Assembly (NCBI GenBank): GCA_027347805.1
Contig: DAIEQP010000071.1
Coordinates: forward strand, 1-12,828
Reading direction: 5' to 3'
Length of the DNA stretch: 12,828 nucleotides
Origin: Ignavibacteria bacterium
GTDB taxonomy: Bacteria; Bacteroidota; Ignavibacteria; Ignavibacteriales; Melioribacteraceae
This document shows, in pieces, positions 1-6,203 of the stretch. The position numbers and the translations under genes were made by a program. A model generated the notes under the pieces. The model searched no databases and was not told the origin of the DNA. It worked only from the letters and a program-made list of their open reading frames with translations. Position 1 is the first letter of the stretch. Every line of letters begins with the position of its first letter.

Positions 1-198
1 TTGAAAAAGAAATGGATACACGGAAAAGGTATTGCACACCCGAGAGAAGATCACGTTGCAATGAATGGAGAATACGCTGACGATAAAGGAATCTTTACTC
101 TTCCTGATGGGACAAAAACAGAAGCACCGGGACTAACTGGAAAAGCTAAGCATGATATTAATTGCGGATGTACTTTCATCTATGAACTGACCAAATAA
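1..198 (+). CDS. MuF-like minor head protein, C-terminal end (partial)
   Basis: The frame is open from the window edge to a TAA at 196-198. The TTG at base 1 is more likely an internal leucine than a start, so this is probably the last 65 residues of a larger gene. The pattern seen is R-x2-H-x3-NG near the start, a DGTKTEAPG-like turn in the middle and INCGC near the end. This is the signature of the C-terminal part of SPP1 gp7/Mu gpF minor head proteins, which normally end in a NC(R/G)C motif followed by a short strand. Family members sit just after the portal gene, bind the portal inside the capsid and can enter the host with the DNA. The next genes are scaffold and capsid, which fits this position. 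The catalytic or toxin-like part, if any, is outside the window. Confidence 0.72.
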   Translation: MKKKWIHGKGIAHPREDHVAMNGEYADDKGIFTLPDGTKTEAPGLTGKAKHDINCGCTFIYELTK

Positions 199-372
199 TT
201 TCTGATGAGTTACGGAAAGAAATTTCTGTAAACTTTAGCAAACCTAGAATTTACTTTTCCACCAACAAAATCAACAAGCTTCTTTGGTATTTCTGAGCGA
301 CATCAGAAAAGACTGACAACCGGTCACGCCCGGGATAACAAGTGAATCAGAAAATAATAATGGAGAAGTAAC
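199..372 (+). other. Intergenic spacer with inverted repeats
   Basis: This is the longest stretch without a gene (174 bases). It holds a perfect 9-base inverted pair, TTTCTGATG at 199-207 and CATCAGAAA at 301-309. A second copy of the left arm, TTTCTGA at 290-296, can form a tight 7-bp hairpin with TCAGAAA at 303-309 (loop 297-302). No T-run follows, so it does not look like an intrinsic terminator. I found no convincing -35/-10 pair. A GGAGAAG ribosome binding site near 362-368 belongs to the scaffold gene. Confidence 0.4.
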
Positions 373-1077
373 ATGAAGTATTTAGAATGGTTAAAAAAAG
401 AACTTGGCGAAGAAAAGTTTAATAAACTATTCCCTCAGGGATCTGAAATCTTGAAGGCAATGGAACCTCTTGCTGAGAAAAAAATAATTGAGGATGACGG
501 GAAGTTAATTCCTTATTCTCGATTTGAAGAACTCAACACGAAGAAAGCAGAACTTGACGCACAGCTCACAAAGGCTAACGACGATCTGAAAAAAGTTCAA
601 ACTGACTATGACACACTGAAAAATGAAAAAGAAGGTGCAAAGAAAACAGTTGATCAGCAGATCCTCGACCTCAACAAAAAAATTGAAGACCTTACAAGTG
701 GTCTGACTCAAAAAGATCAACAACTGCAAATCTCTGGTAAACGTTCCATGGTGGAAAGTATGTTCAGAAGCATGAAAGCTAATGAGCAATATCTTCCAAC
801 CTTGCTGCGTGAATTTGAAGCTAAGCACCCACTTGATAAGCTCGAAACAGTTGATGGTAAGATTAAAGATGCCGAGACAATTTTTAAACCGTTCCAGGAA
901 AACTTCAAACCATTATTTGGTGAAACTCAAAGAATTGGTTTCCCTCCAGCTCCGCCAAATTTGAAAGACGGCGAGTTATACACTGCAGAGCAGCTAAACT
1001 CAATGTCGAAAGATCAATTGAAGCAGAACTGGGAAAAAGTTGAAAAATCTATGAATGCAATTTCACAAAATAATTGA
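373..1077 (+). CDS. Capsid scaffolding protein (phage GP20-like)
   Basis: Protein of 234 residues that probably guides assembly of the procapsid shell and is then lost or degraded. It is rich in Lys, Glu, Asp, Gln and Leu, has no cysteine, and carries a long predicted coiled coil from about residue 52 to 122. The segment IPYSRFEELN at about 46-55 resembles the entry to the coiled coil in the GP20 family of scaffold/minor structural proteins. The C-terminal 30 residues form a charged helix (SKDQLKQNWEKVEKSM), where scaffold proteins usually contact the coat protein. The ATG start has a good GGAGAAG site upstream. It lies directly before the major capsid gene, the standard scaffold position. 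The family is assigned from architecture and order, not from strict motifs. Confidence 0.82.
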   Translation: MKYLEWLKKELGEEKFNKLFPQGSEILKAMEPLAEKKIIEDDGKLIPYSRFEELNTKKAELDAQLTKANDDLKKVQTDYDTLKNEKEGAKKTVDQQILDLNKKIEDLTSGLTQKDQQLQISGKRSMVESMFRSMKANEQYLPTLLREFEAKHPLDKLETVDGKIKDAETIFKPFQENFKPLFGETQRIGFPPAPPNLKDGELYTAEQLNSMSKDQLKQNWEKVEKSMNAISQNN

Positions 1078-1085
1078 GGTGTATA

Positions 1086-1934
1086 ATGGGATTCACAAAT
1101 TTTATTCGAAACGTTTGGGCAGCAAGCATTGAAATGGCGCTTCAAAAAGTGCTGGTTTATCAGTCTGTTGCCAACACTAATTACGAAGGTCAATTGCAGA
1201 ATCTTAACGATGAAGTAACCATCCTTCAAATTGGTAAGCCAACTGCAAAAGCTTATACAAAAGACGCAGACATTGCAGCTCCTGAAAAAATCAATGATGC
1301 AGCAGCAAAGTTGAAAGCTGATCAGGCTTATTACTTTAACTTTGCTGTCAACGATGTTGAAGCTGTGCAGAAAAAACAAGAATTACTGGCTGCATGCACA
1401 CAGGAAGCTGGTTATGCTTTTGCTGATGCTGTTGACCAGTATATGGCTGGTTTATATGCACAAGCTGGTCTAACACTTTACAGTAACGATACTCCGGCTG
1501 ATGTTACATCACTTAACGTTGATGATATATTGCTAGAAGCTGCAGAAAAGATGAGTGAAAACGATATTCCGAAACAGAATCGTTTTATCATCATCCCTGA
1601 TTGGTTCTGTACAAAAATGATTCTTGCCGGTCTCGCAGTTAAAACACAAAACGACGCTTTATATGATAACTCTGTAATTGCAAGACGACATAATTTTGAC
1701 ATCATCGTCAGCAATAACGTTTCAAAAAATTCTACTAGCTGGGATAAATCAAGAATCATCGCTGGTGTTCGCGGTAAGTCTTTCACATTTGCTGGTGTAA
1801 TTAGTTCAGTTGAAGCATATAGACCAGAAAAGAGATTTGAAGACGCTGTAAAAGGTCTTTACATCTTTGGTGGAAAATGTGTTCGTCCTGATCAGACACT
1901 TGTTCTTTATGCAGATAAAACAGCCGAGGTGTAA
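1086..1934 (+). CDS. Major capsid protein (HK97 fold, P22 coat-like)
   Basis: Shell-forming protein of 282 residues. The frame also offers a TTG at 1074, but the ATG at 1086 is preceded by GAGGTG at about 1076-1081 and is the better start. The N-terminus (GFTNFIRNVWAASIEMAL) and the following NTNYEGQLQNLNDEVTI region look like the P22 coat/gene-5 type of HK97-fold capsid protein. Typical features are an early surface-exposed loop region, an alanine-rich spine helix (ACTQEAGYAFADAVDQYMAG, about residues 102-121), a strand like RFIIIPDWF and a late segment with IIAGVRGKSFTFAGVISSVEAYRP. The length suits this family. Scaffold immediately upstream and head completion genes downstream support the call. 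The exact subfamily is inferred. Confidence 0.87.
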   Translation: MGFTNFIRNVWAASIEMALQKVLVYQSVANTNYEGQLQNLNDEVTILQIGKPTAKAYTKDADIAAPEKINDAAAKLKADQAYYFNFAVNDVEAVQKKQELLAACTQEAGYAFADAVDQYMAGLYAQAGLTLYSNDTPADVTSLNVDDILLEAAEKMSENDIPKQNRFIIIPDWFCTKMILAGLAVKTQNDALYDNSVIARRHNFDIIVSNNVSKNSTSWDKSRIIAGVRGKSFTFAGVISSVEAYRPEKRFEDAVKGLYIFGGKCVRPDQTLVLYADKTAEV

Positions 1935-1935
1935 C

Positions 1936-2367
1936 GTGAAAAAATTCATTTGGATGCTCTTCGCTATTTTCATCGTGCTAACCAGTGTTCTGGAAGCACA
2001 GAATAAGGTTTACAACATCTACAAAAACAAAGCTGGGAACGAAGCAAAAGCGCCCAGCTACAGTGAACCTTTGCCGGTTGCAACTCCTGTGGCTATGTAT
2101 TATAAAGCTGCATACACTCCAACTCTCTCAACAGAAGTTGATACAATTACAGCTCCAACAAGTACGACACTTTTCTGGAGCTTTAGTGTAACTCCTAATG
2201 ATACTCTGGAGTGGTCGCTATCAGGCAGTTTTACCAACCCACAAAAAGTTATAACGGCTGGTACTGATGGCTTTACGAATTTTTCTGTTTCAAGTTTTCC
2301 CGCAGTTTATTTGAGGCGAGTCGGTGTAGGTACGGTAACCTACAGTTATAAAGCTTGGGGCTACTAA
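1936..2367 (+). CDS. Small secreted beta-rich protein in capsid cluster
   Basis: Protein of 143 residues starting at GTG 1936. The GAGGT site at 1926-1930 lies inside the last codons of the capsid gene. Translation further upstream in this frame would overlap the capsid gene widely, so the GTG is preferred. The N-terminus is a clear Sec signal peptide: KK, then a hydrophobic run FIWMLFAIFIVLTSVL, then EAQ with probable cleavage near residue 22. There is no lipobox. The rest is Thr/Ser/Tyr/Val-rich, without cysteine, and reads as beta strands, ending in VGTVTYSYKAWGY like small phage surface domains. Its place next to the capsid gene suggests a virion or decoration role, but a signal peptide is odd for a protein assembled in the cytoplasm. 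Function is not recognised. Confidence 0.7.
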   Translation: MKKFIWMLFAIFIVLTSVLEAQNKVYNIYKNKAGNEAKAPSYSEPLPVATPVAMYYKAAYTPTLSTEVDTITAPTSTTLFWSFSVTPNDTLEWSLSGSFTNPQKVITAGTDGFTNFSVSSFPAVYLRRVGVGTVTYSYKAWGY

Positions 2368-2401
2368 CTGGTAGGCTTCAAGCATTTCACATGATGTTTA
2401 A

Positions 2402-2430
2402 TTGCTGGCCTGTTGTGCCAGCAAAATTTT
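2402..2430 (+). terminator. Hairpin, possible weak intrinsic terminator
   Basis: A perfect 8-bp stem pairs TTGCTGGC (2402-2409) with GCCAGCAA (2417-2424) across a 7-base loop, followed by AATTTT. The T-run is only four bases and two A residues separate it from the stem. It could partly terminate, or act as a processing or stability element in the 5' leader of the decoration-like gene that starts at 2456. Confidence 0.45.
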
Positions 2431-2455
2431 CAAAAATAAATTTGATGAGGTTAAA

Positions 2456-2809
2456 ATGGCAGTAACAACAATCACTCCGACCCAATTAGCATACAATACT
2501 GCTTCTGCAAGTTTACCAATTACTGGCGGGACTGCTATTGTTGCAGGTAACGAACATAAGATTGCTTACCCTCAAGAAGGAAAGCTTCTTATCATTTTGA
2601 ACAACACTTATGCCGGTGCTAAAACTTTCACAGTTAAAGCTGGTGATTTTTTGGCAAAAGGACAGGGTGATCTCGAGATTTCTCTGGCTCAAAATGAAGT
2701 AAAGTTTTTAGTTGTTTCATCTGATCGATTAAAAGATACTGATGACAATGTTGTAATTGAAGTTGCAGCATCAACAACTGGTTTCATAATGGCATTTTAC
2801 ATGCCTTAA
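2456..2809 (+). CDS. Small capsid decoration-like protein
   Basis: Protein of 117 residues. The frame is open further upstream, but the ATG at 2456 has GAGG at 2447-2450 with suitable spacing, and the sequence before it overlaps a hairpin. The protein is Ala/Thr/Val-rich, has no cysteine or signal peptide, and reads as alternating beta strands (for example GKLLIILNNTYAGAKTFTVKAGDF, given here as residues about 43-66). This compact beta fold and the position just after the major capsid gene are typical of capsid decoration or cement proteins that stabilise the shell. It is flanked by two hairpins, which may give it its own transcript level. It could instead be a head fibre base. No family motif is certain. 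Confidence 0.55.
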   Translation: MAVTTITPTQLAYNTASASLPITGGTAIVAGNEHKIAYPQEGKLLIILNNTYAGAKTFTVKAGDFLAKGQGDLEISLAQNEVKFLVVSSDRLKDTDDNVVIEVAASTTGFIMAFYMP

Positions 2810-2848
2810 CGTTTTTCCTTGTTCTGGTGTTCTGGGTAGTCGTGCTAT

Positions 2849-2880
2849 GTAGGGCGCATGAATTTGCGCCTTACGTTTTT
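2849..2880 (+). terminator. Intrinsic (rho-independent) terminator
   Basis: A 10-bp stem pairs 2849-2858 (GTAGGGCGCA) with 2865-2874 (TGCGCCTTAC), with one G-U pair, a 6-base loop, and then G plus TTTTT. It lies 39 bases after the decoration-like gene and only 24 bases before the next start. It would stop or thin transcription after the capsid block, giving more capsid than tail mRNA. Confidence 0.75.
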
Positions 2881-2903
2881 GAAAAAATAAAAGGAGAAAT
2901 GTT

Positions 2904-3230
2904 ATGCCACTTGAAAAATGTCATCATTGTAACGAACGAGTTAATCCTCGTTTAATGAAATTACATCTCAAAAGTTGTCCTGGATATCGTCGCAAAATCA
3001 AAAACGGTTTTATCAAAATAGAAAAGCCGGAAGATCTTGAACCTCTAAACGAAGAACTCAAACAGACCGAAGGTTCAGAATCTACAGCCGAAGAAACCAC
3101 CGGATCAATTGAGACTGAAAATATTCAGGAAGATTTAGCTGAAGAGCAAACAGAATCTGAATCAGTTGAAGAAACAGAAAAGCCGGAAGAAAAAGCAATT
3201 GATGAACCAAAGAAGAAAAAGAAAAAATAG
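2904..3230 (+). CDS. Zinc-knuckle protein with acidic, lysine-ended tail
   Basis: Protein of 108 residues with AAGGAG at about 2891-2896 upstream. The N-terminus holds a probable zinc site, C6-x2-C9-x11-H21-x3-C25, in a short basic domain ending near residue 35. From about residue 40 to 100 the chain is very rich in Glu, Ser and Thr and should be disordered. It ends in a run of six lysines after EPKK. The mix of a CCHC finger, an acidic linker and a basic tip suggests binding to nucleic acid or to a partner protein. Small proteins with low-complexity tails often sit between capsid and connector genes in siphoviruses, but their job is poorly known. I do not recognise a named family. The terminator just upstream means it is expressed by read-through or from an unseen promoter. 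Confidence 0.75.
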   Translation: MPLEKCHHCNERVNPRLMKLHLKSCPGYRRKIKNGFIKIEKPEDLEPLNEELKQTEGSESTAEETTGSIETENIQEDLAEEQTESESVEETEKPEEKAIDEPKKKKKK

Positions 3231-3239
3231 AGGTGACTC

Positions 3240-3812
3240 GTGTTCATCACTCGCGAAGATGTCAAATCATACATGCAGTTGGCTGCAGCCGATAAGAGCA
3301 AAGACGATGCAATAAATCTATTAATCCCAAGTATTATTGCTGAACTTGCAAACGACTGTGGAATTCCTGACGAAGCAATTTATATCCGCTCAGACGAATT
3401 AACTTTTTCAGAGAAAGAGATTTCTCTCCCTGTTGGATCAGAAGATGATTTCCAAGAATCCGGGTTCATTCAAAACTCACTGATTGAAATATTTGGATCA
3501 CGCGTTAATGATGGTTACTATGTTGTGGATGATGTCGGTGCTCTTGAACTTACTTGTAAATTCTCTGGTGCAGAAAAATTTATTGATGAATCTCCGTTAA
3601 CCAACGATCCAATTACCATCCAGCTGCAAAGAATCTATATTCCAACAGCATTAAAGAAAACAGCGCTCGCAATGGTTGCTTATAGTTTGAACAGAAAAAT
3701 CCAGGATGGAATTAAAAGCGAATCGATCGGGGATGTTTCAAAATCCTTTGAGATGTCTTATCCAAAACAAATCACTGATCAGATAAACAATTTTCGCCGC
3801 GTAAAATGGTAA
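3240..3812 (+). CDS. Head-tail connector protein (gp6-like adaptor)
   Basis: Protein of 190 residues with a GTG start at 3240 and GAGGTG at 3230-3235, nine bases after the previous stop. The beginning, ITREDVKSYM followed by DDAINLLIPSIIAELANDCG, matches the helical N-terminus of phage gp6-like/SPP1 gp15-like connectors, where a short helix with acidic residues is followed by a long helix. The C-terminal part has the usual helix (IPTALKKTALAMVAYSLNRK) and a late basic segment (NNFRRVKW). The middle, about residues 55-110, is a beta-rich insertion that makes it longer than the roughly 100-residue minimal family. These proteins form the ring under the portal that retains packaged DNA. The following gene overlaps by 7 bases. 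Confidence 0.78.
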   Translation: MFITREDVKSYMQLAAADKSKDDAINLLIPSIIAELANDCGIPDEAIYIRSDELTFSEKEISLPVGSEDDFQESGFIQNSLIEIFGSRVNDGYYVVDDVGALELTCKFSGAEKFIDESPLTNDPITIQLQRIYIPTALKKTALAMVAYSLNRKIQDGIKSESIGDVSKSFEMSYPKQITDQINNFRRVKW

Positions 3813-4105
3813 ACGTTGATATACATAGAGCAACAAAAACCGACGGAAGTGCCGGAGCAAAAAATAAAACCTGGGCAAAAGTTTTTAGCGTTGAAGGTAC
3901 GTTCAGACAGCTCTCCGGATCGAAAAGATTTATCGATTCAGTTAAGAAAAAAGAAATTGTTGCAAAATTTTATTGTGACTACAGAACAGATTTTACAGAT
4001 AAAGACAGACTGGTATATGACTCAGTTACCTATGATATAACTAATGTCAAGGATCCAAATGAAGAACACGACCACCTTGAGGTCGAATTAGCAAAGGTAA
4101 ACTAA
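3806..4105 (+). CDS. Head closure / head-tail joining protein
   Basis: Protein of 99 residues, starting at an ATG inside the last codons of the connector gene. It looks like the SPP1 gp16/HK97-type joining family: a small beta barrel of about 100 residues with an early W-x-K-V-F strand, a middle strand K(E)IVAKFYCDYR, then DRLVYDSVTYDITNV and a final LEVELAKV strand. The pair 'D-R-L-x-Y-D-(S/G)-x-x-Y-x-I' is typical of this family. It would plug the connector after packaging and provide the docking face for the tail. The neighbouring connector gene supports the call. Another neck protein and the tail terminator come only after the lysis genes, which interrupts the usual order. Confidence 0.78.
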   Translation: MVNVDIHRATKTDGSAGAKNKTWAKVFSVEGTFRQLSGSKRFIDSVKKKEIVAKFYCDYRTDFTDKDRLVYDSVTYDITNVKDPNEEHDHLEVELAKVN

Positions 4106-4115
4106 TGGTATCACA

Positions 4116-4442
4116 ATGGCCGAATTAAATAAAACAGAAAAAAAATTGAATATTGTCAGTCTTACTCTTGGGATTGTCCTTGCTGGTATTTTTATCGCTG
4201 TTGCGTACTTCTACACTCCAATCATTAATGCAAATACATGGAAGACAAATATTGAAAATAAAATTGAGAACCATGACAAAAAGTTTGAAACAGTTGATAA
4301 AGAACTTGAATCACTAAGATACTCTGACAGGAACGCGGAAAAAATTTTGATTGAAATGCAATTCAATCTAAAAAATTATTTGCAGTCAAAAGGATTTCCT
4401 TATATCGAAAATCCTCAGATAAATAAAAAGGTGAACGAATGA
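4116..4442 (+). CDS. Membrane-anchored coiled-coil protein of lysis cassette
   Basis: Protein of 108 residues with one N-terminal membrane segment (about residues 12-35, LNIVSLTLGIVLAGIFIAVAY) after a short charged head, then a charged helical region (about 43-92) that looks like a coiled coil. The start at 4116 has no strong ribosome site and probably relies on coupling to the previous gene. A single N-terminal TM plus an external coiled coil is what inner-membrane spanins look like, but antiholins and holin partners can look the same. It overlaps the holin gene by 4 bases and so belongs to the lysis group. I do not recognise a family. Role as spanin partner or holin regulator is inference. 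Confidence 0.6.
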   Translation: MAELNKTEKKLNIVSLTLGIVLAGIFIAVAYFYTPIINANTWKTNIENKIENHDKKFETVDKELESLRYSDRNAEKILIEMQFNLKNYLQSKGFPYIENPQINKKVNE

Positions 4443-4681
4443 AAACATTCTTTTCGTGGTTAGGGAAAGCACTAAGTGAGGATAATGGTAATCCTTCTTC
4501 AATTAGGATCATTGTCTTTTATGCAGGTGTTCTATGGTCGACAGCTGTCACTGTTGGAATCATTGTTACAATCTTTTGGTATCGAGAATTATGGCTCGCT
4601 GTATTGAGTCTCATTTTAACAGGACTATTCACACTGTTGGGTGTGAAGGCGTATCAAAAAAATAAAGAACAAAATGCTTAA
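4439..4681 (+). CDS. Holin (two transmembrane segments)
   Basis: Protein of 80 residues with AAGGTG upstream (about 4427-4432). It starts with an amphipathic stretch FFSWLGKALSEDNGNPSS, followed by RI and a first membrane segment at about 24-47, a short YRE turn, and a second at about 52-69, ending in the basic tail KAYQKNKEQNA. The pattern 'short head with SEDNGNPSS-x-R, two TMs, G-V-K-A-Y-Q-K' matches small phage holins with both ends in the cytoplasm. It would open the inner membrane at a set time and let the endolysin out. It overlaps the next gene by 8 bases and sits two genes before the endolysin, which strongly supports the role. Confidence 0.75.
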   Translation: MKTFFSWLGKALSEDNGNPSSIRIIVFYAGVLWSTAVTVGIIVTIFWYRELWLAVLSLILTGLFTLLGVKAYQKNKEQNA

Positions 4682-5135
4682 GCAGAATAAAATATTGATC
4701 GCCCTTTTTATCATCGGTTGTGTTGTTGGTTACGTTCTAAGGTTAGCAACCGCACCAGTTCATAAGAGTAACACGATTGGAATTACGAAAAAAGATTCGA
4801 CTTATGTTCAAAAAGTGGAACAGCCGAAGGTTAAAAAAGATTCATCATTTTCAATTGTAGTTAAACCCGGGCATCCGGTTATAAGAACCGACAAACTTAC
4901 TGTTAAAGATTCTCTTGGTCAGAGCGCCAGTGTAACACTCCATACTACCATGGTGAACGATACATTGAACGTGTGGTATGAGCTTGAAATGTTACCGATG
5001 AAAATCACTGAAATGAAATTAACTGAAATTATAAAAACCAACTTGGAATATGTTGAGGTTCCATGGTACAGAAACAATTGGTTCTATGGTTTCTTGGCAA
5101 CAGTCGTTTTACTTGTTTTATCATTAACTAATTGA
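4674..5135 (+). CDS. Candidate u-spanin (lipobox plus C-terminal TM)
   Basis: Protein of 153 residues between holin and endolysin. The N-terminus has lysines at 3 and 6, a hydrophobic run and I-I-G-C at 13-16, which fits a lipobox with Cys16 as the lipidated residue. A soluble, beta-rich middle (about 30-130) with many Val, Thr, Lys follows. A second membrane segment lies at about 136-151 and only two residues (TN) follow it. Lipid anchor at one end and TM at the other is the architecture of unimolecular spanins such as phage T1 gp11, which fuse the outer and inner membranes at the last step of lysis. Caveat: residues 17-24 after the cysteine are still hydrophobic, so the N-terminus could be an ordinary TM. 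Spanin function is inferred from shape and place. Confidence 0.55.
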   Translation: MLKQNKILIALFIIGCVVGYVLRLATAPVHKSNTIGITKKDSTYVQKVEQPKVKKDSSFSIVVKPGHPVIRTDKLTVKDSLGQSASVTLHTTMVNDTLNVWYELEMLPMKITEMKLTEIIKTNLEYVEVPWYRNNWFYGFLATVVLLVLSLTN

Positions 5136-5142
5136 GATCGGC

Positions 5143-5682
5143 ATGAGGCAAATTAATCAATACGGAATCGAACTAGCAAAAAGTTATGAAAGATTAAGAC
5201 TTACAGCTTATGATGATGGATCAGGATTTTTGACAATTGGTTATGGTCATATATCTGACAAAAAATATAAAGTTTTATCTGGTGCTGTTATTACAAAAGA
5301 TTTTGCAAACGAATTATTTATAAATGATCTCAATGAAGCTACTCAATTAATGTGCAATGAACTGGCTCATGAGGATGATTTATCAGATAATCAATATTCT
5401 GCTTTGGTGGATCTGGCTTTCAATTCCGGTTCCATGAAAATCAAAAAAGATGGTAAATGGGTGCCGTCTGATTTAATGAACTCTTTGAATGATCATAATT
5501 TCCAATTAGCCGGAGAGTTAATTAAATCTCATGACATTTATGCAGGTGGAAAGATTCTCCTCGGATTAAAGAGAAGAAGATTGGCAGAATATTTCCTTTA
5601 CACAGGTTTTAGAGTCGGCGAATTAGATGCAATCACCTGGACTCAATTCATTCGCAGAGAAGTTGAAAGGATGTTACCATAA
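5143..5682 (+). CDS. Endolysin, GH24 (T4-type) lysozyme
   Basis: Protein of 179 residues that should cleave the beta-1,4 bond between N-acetylmuramic acid and N-acetylglucosamine in peptidoglycan. The T4-lysozyme triad is visible: Glu16 (in SYERLRLTAY), Asp25 and Thr31 (in GFLTIGYGH), with the same spacing as E11/D20/T26 of T4. Further family marks are the central 'DNQYSALVDLAFNSG' (about 86-100) and the late 'GLKRRRLAEYFLYTG'. Glu16 is followed by Arg instead of the usual Gly. There is no signal peptide or SAR segment, so release should depend on the holin two genes upstream. About 25 residues after the last motif extend past the usual end. The stop overlaps the next start by one base (TAATG). 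Confidence 0.9.
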   Translation: MRQINQYGIELAKSYERLRLTAYDDGSGFLTIGYGHISDKKYKVLSGAVITKDFANELFINDLNEATQLMCNELAHEDDLSDNQYSALVDLAFNSGSMKIKKDGKWVPSDLMNSLNDHNFQLAGELIKSHDIYAGGKILLGLKRRRLAEYFLYTGFRVGELDAITWTQFIRREVERMLP

Positions 5683-6203
5683 TGGCAACTGTAAACATCG
5701 ACGAAAGTGTTTTAGAAAAAATGAGTGAAAAGCTCATCAATGAAGGTCTTGAGCGCGTTGGGATTTTCATGTCTGCGAAGGTTACCGAAAAGATCGGCTC
5801 AACCCCTTGGAAAAGATCTGTCGGTGGCTTGCTGGGAAGTGTTTTTTATATCGTTGATAAAGCAAAAAAAAGATGCAGAGTCATTGTCAACAAAGAATAC
5901 GCAGCGATTCAGGAATATGGAGGAGAGATTACACCAAAACAAAAAAAAGCATTAACGGTTCCTGTCCATCCTGATGCATACGGTAAAACTGCTACCGATT
6001 TCCCAGACCTAGTTTTTATTGACCGAAAGGGAAAAGCCCCATTGTTAGTCCGAATCAATAAGACAAAAGGCGGTGTCGAAAAAAGTTTTGATATAATGTT
6101 CGTTCTGTCCAAGAAAGTAAAAATAAAACCGACTCCATATTTGGGACCGGCGTTAAATGAAAATCTTGATAAAATAACTGAGGTCTTCGTTGGCATCGCT
6201 TGA
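5682..6203 (+). CDS. Neck protein, HK97 gp10-like
   Basis: Protein of 173 residues starting in a TAATG overlap with the endolysin gene. It has the HK97 gp10 plan: an N-terminal helix (LEKMSEKLINEGLERVGIFMSAKV), a strand region around GSVFYIVD, the hallmark 'NKEYAAIQEYGGEI' (about 71-84), a loop with a lysine/proline-rich part, and near the end 'KPTPYLGPALNENLDKI', where family members carry (A/R)P-x-Y-L-x-P-A. These proteins lie in the neck or at the tail end and help the tail terminator join head and tail. The next gene overlaps by 14 bases and is the tail terminator, as is normal. A long insertion, about residues 95-145, makes this member larger than many. Confidence 0.8.
   Translation: MATVNIDESVLEKMSEKLINEGLERVGIFMSAKVTEKIGSTPWKRSVGGLLGSVFYIVDKAKKRCRVIVNKEYAAIQEYGGEITPKQKKALTVPVHPDAYGKTATDFPDLVFIDRKGKAPLLVRINKTKGGVEKSFDIMFVLSKKVKIKPTPYLGPALNENLDKITEVFVGIA

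Noticed and set aside
186..293. Possible -1 frame continuation of the MuF-like gene (about 35 codons reading SDELRKEISVNFSK and so on)
   Set aside because: The main frame already ends normally after the NCGC motif, there is no slippery heptamer at the junction, and a 35-codon open stretch is expected by chance.
1074..1085. TTG at 1074 as the capsid start
   Set aside because: It would use the ribosome site itself as coding sequence. ATG at 1086 has the site at the right distance.
1014..1379. Long minus-strand open frame across the scaffold-capsid junction
   Set aside because: It is antisense to two well-supported genes, has low-complexity Phe/Ser/Cys content and no ribosome site. Other minus-strand frames in the window are rejected for the same reason.
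1867..1935. Upstream ATG for the secreted protein
   Set aside because: It would overlap the capsid gene by 68 bases and hide the signal peptide inside the chain. GTG at 1936 with GAGGT upstream gives a clean signal peptide.
2849..2880. Attachment site or CRISPR-like repeat
   Set aside because: The palindrome occurs once and is followed by a T-run, so it is a terminator. No direct repeat arrays were seen in the window.
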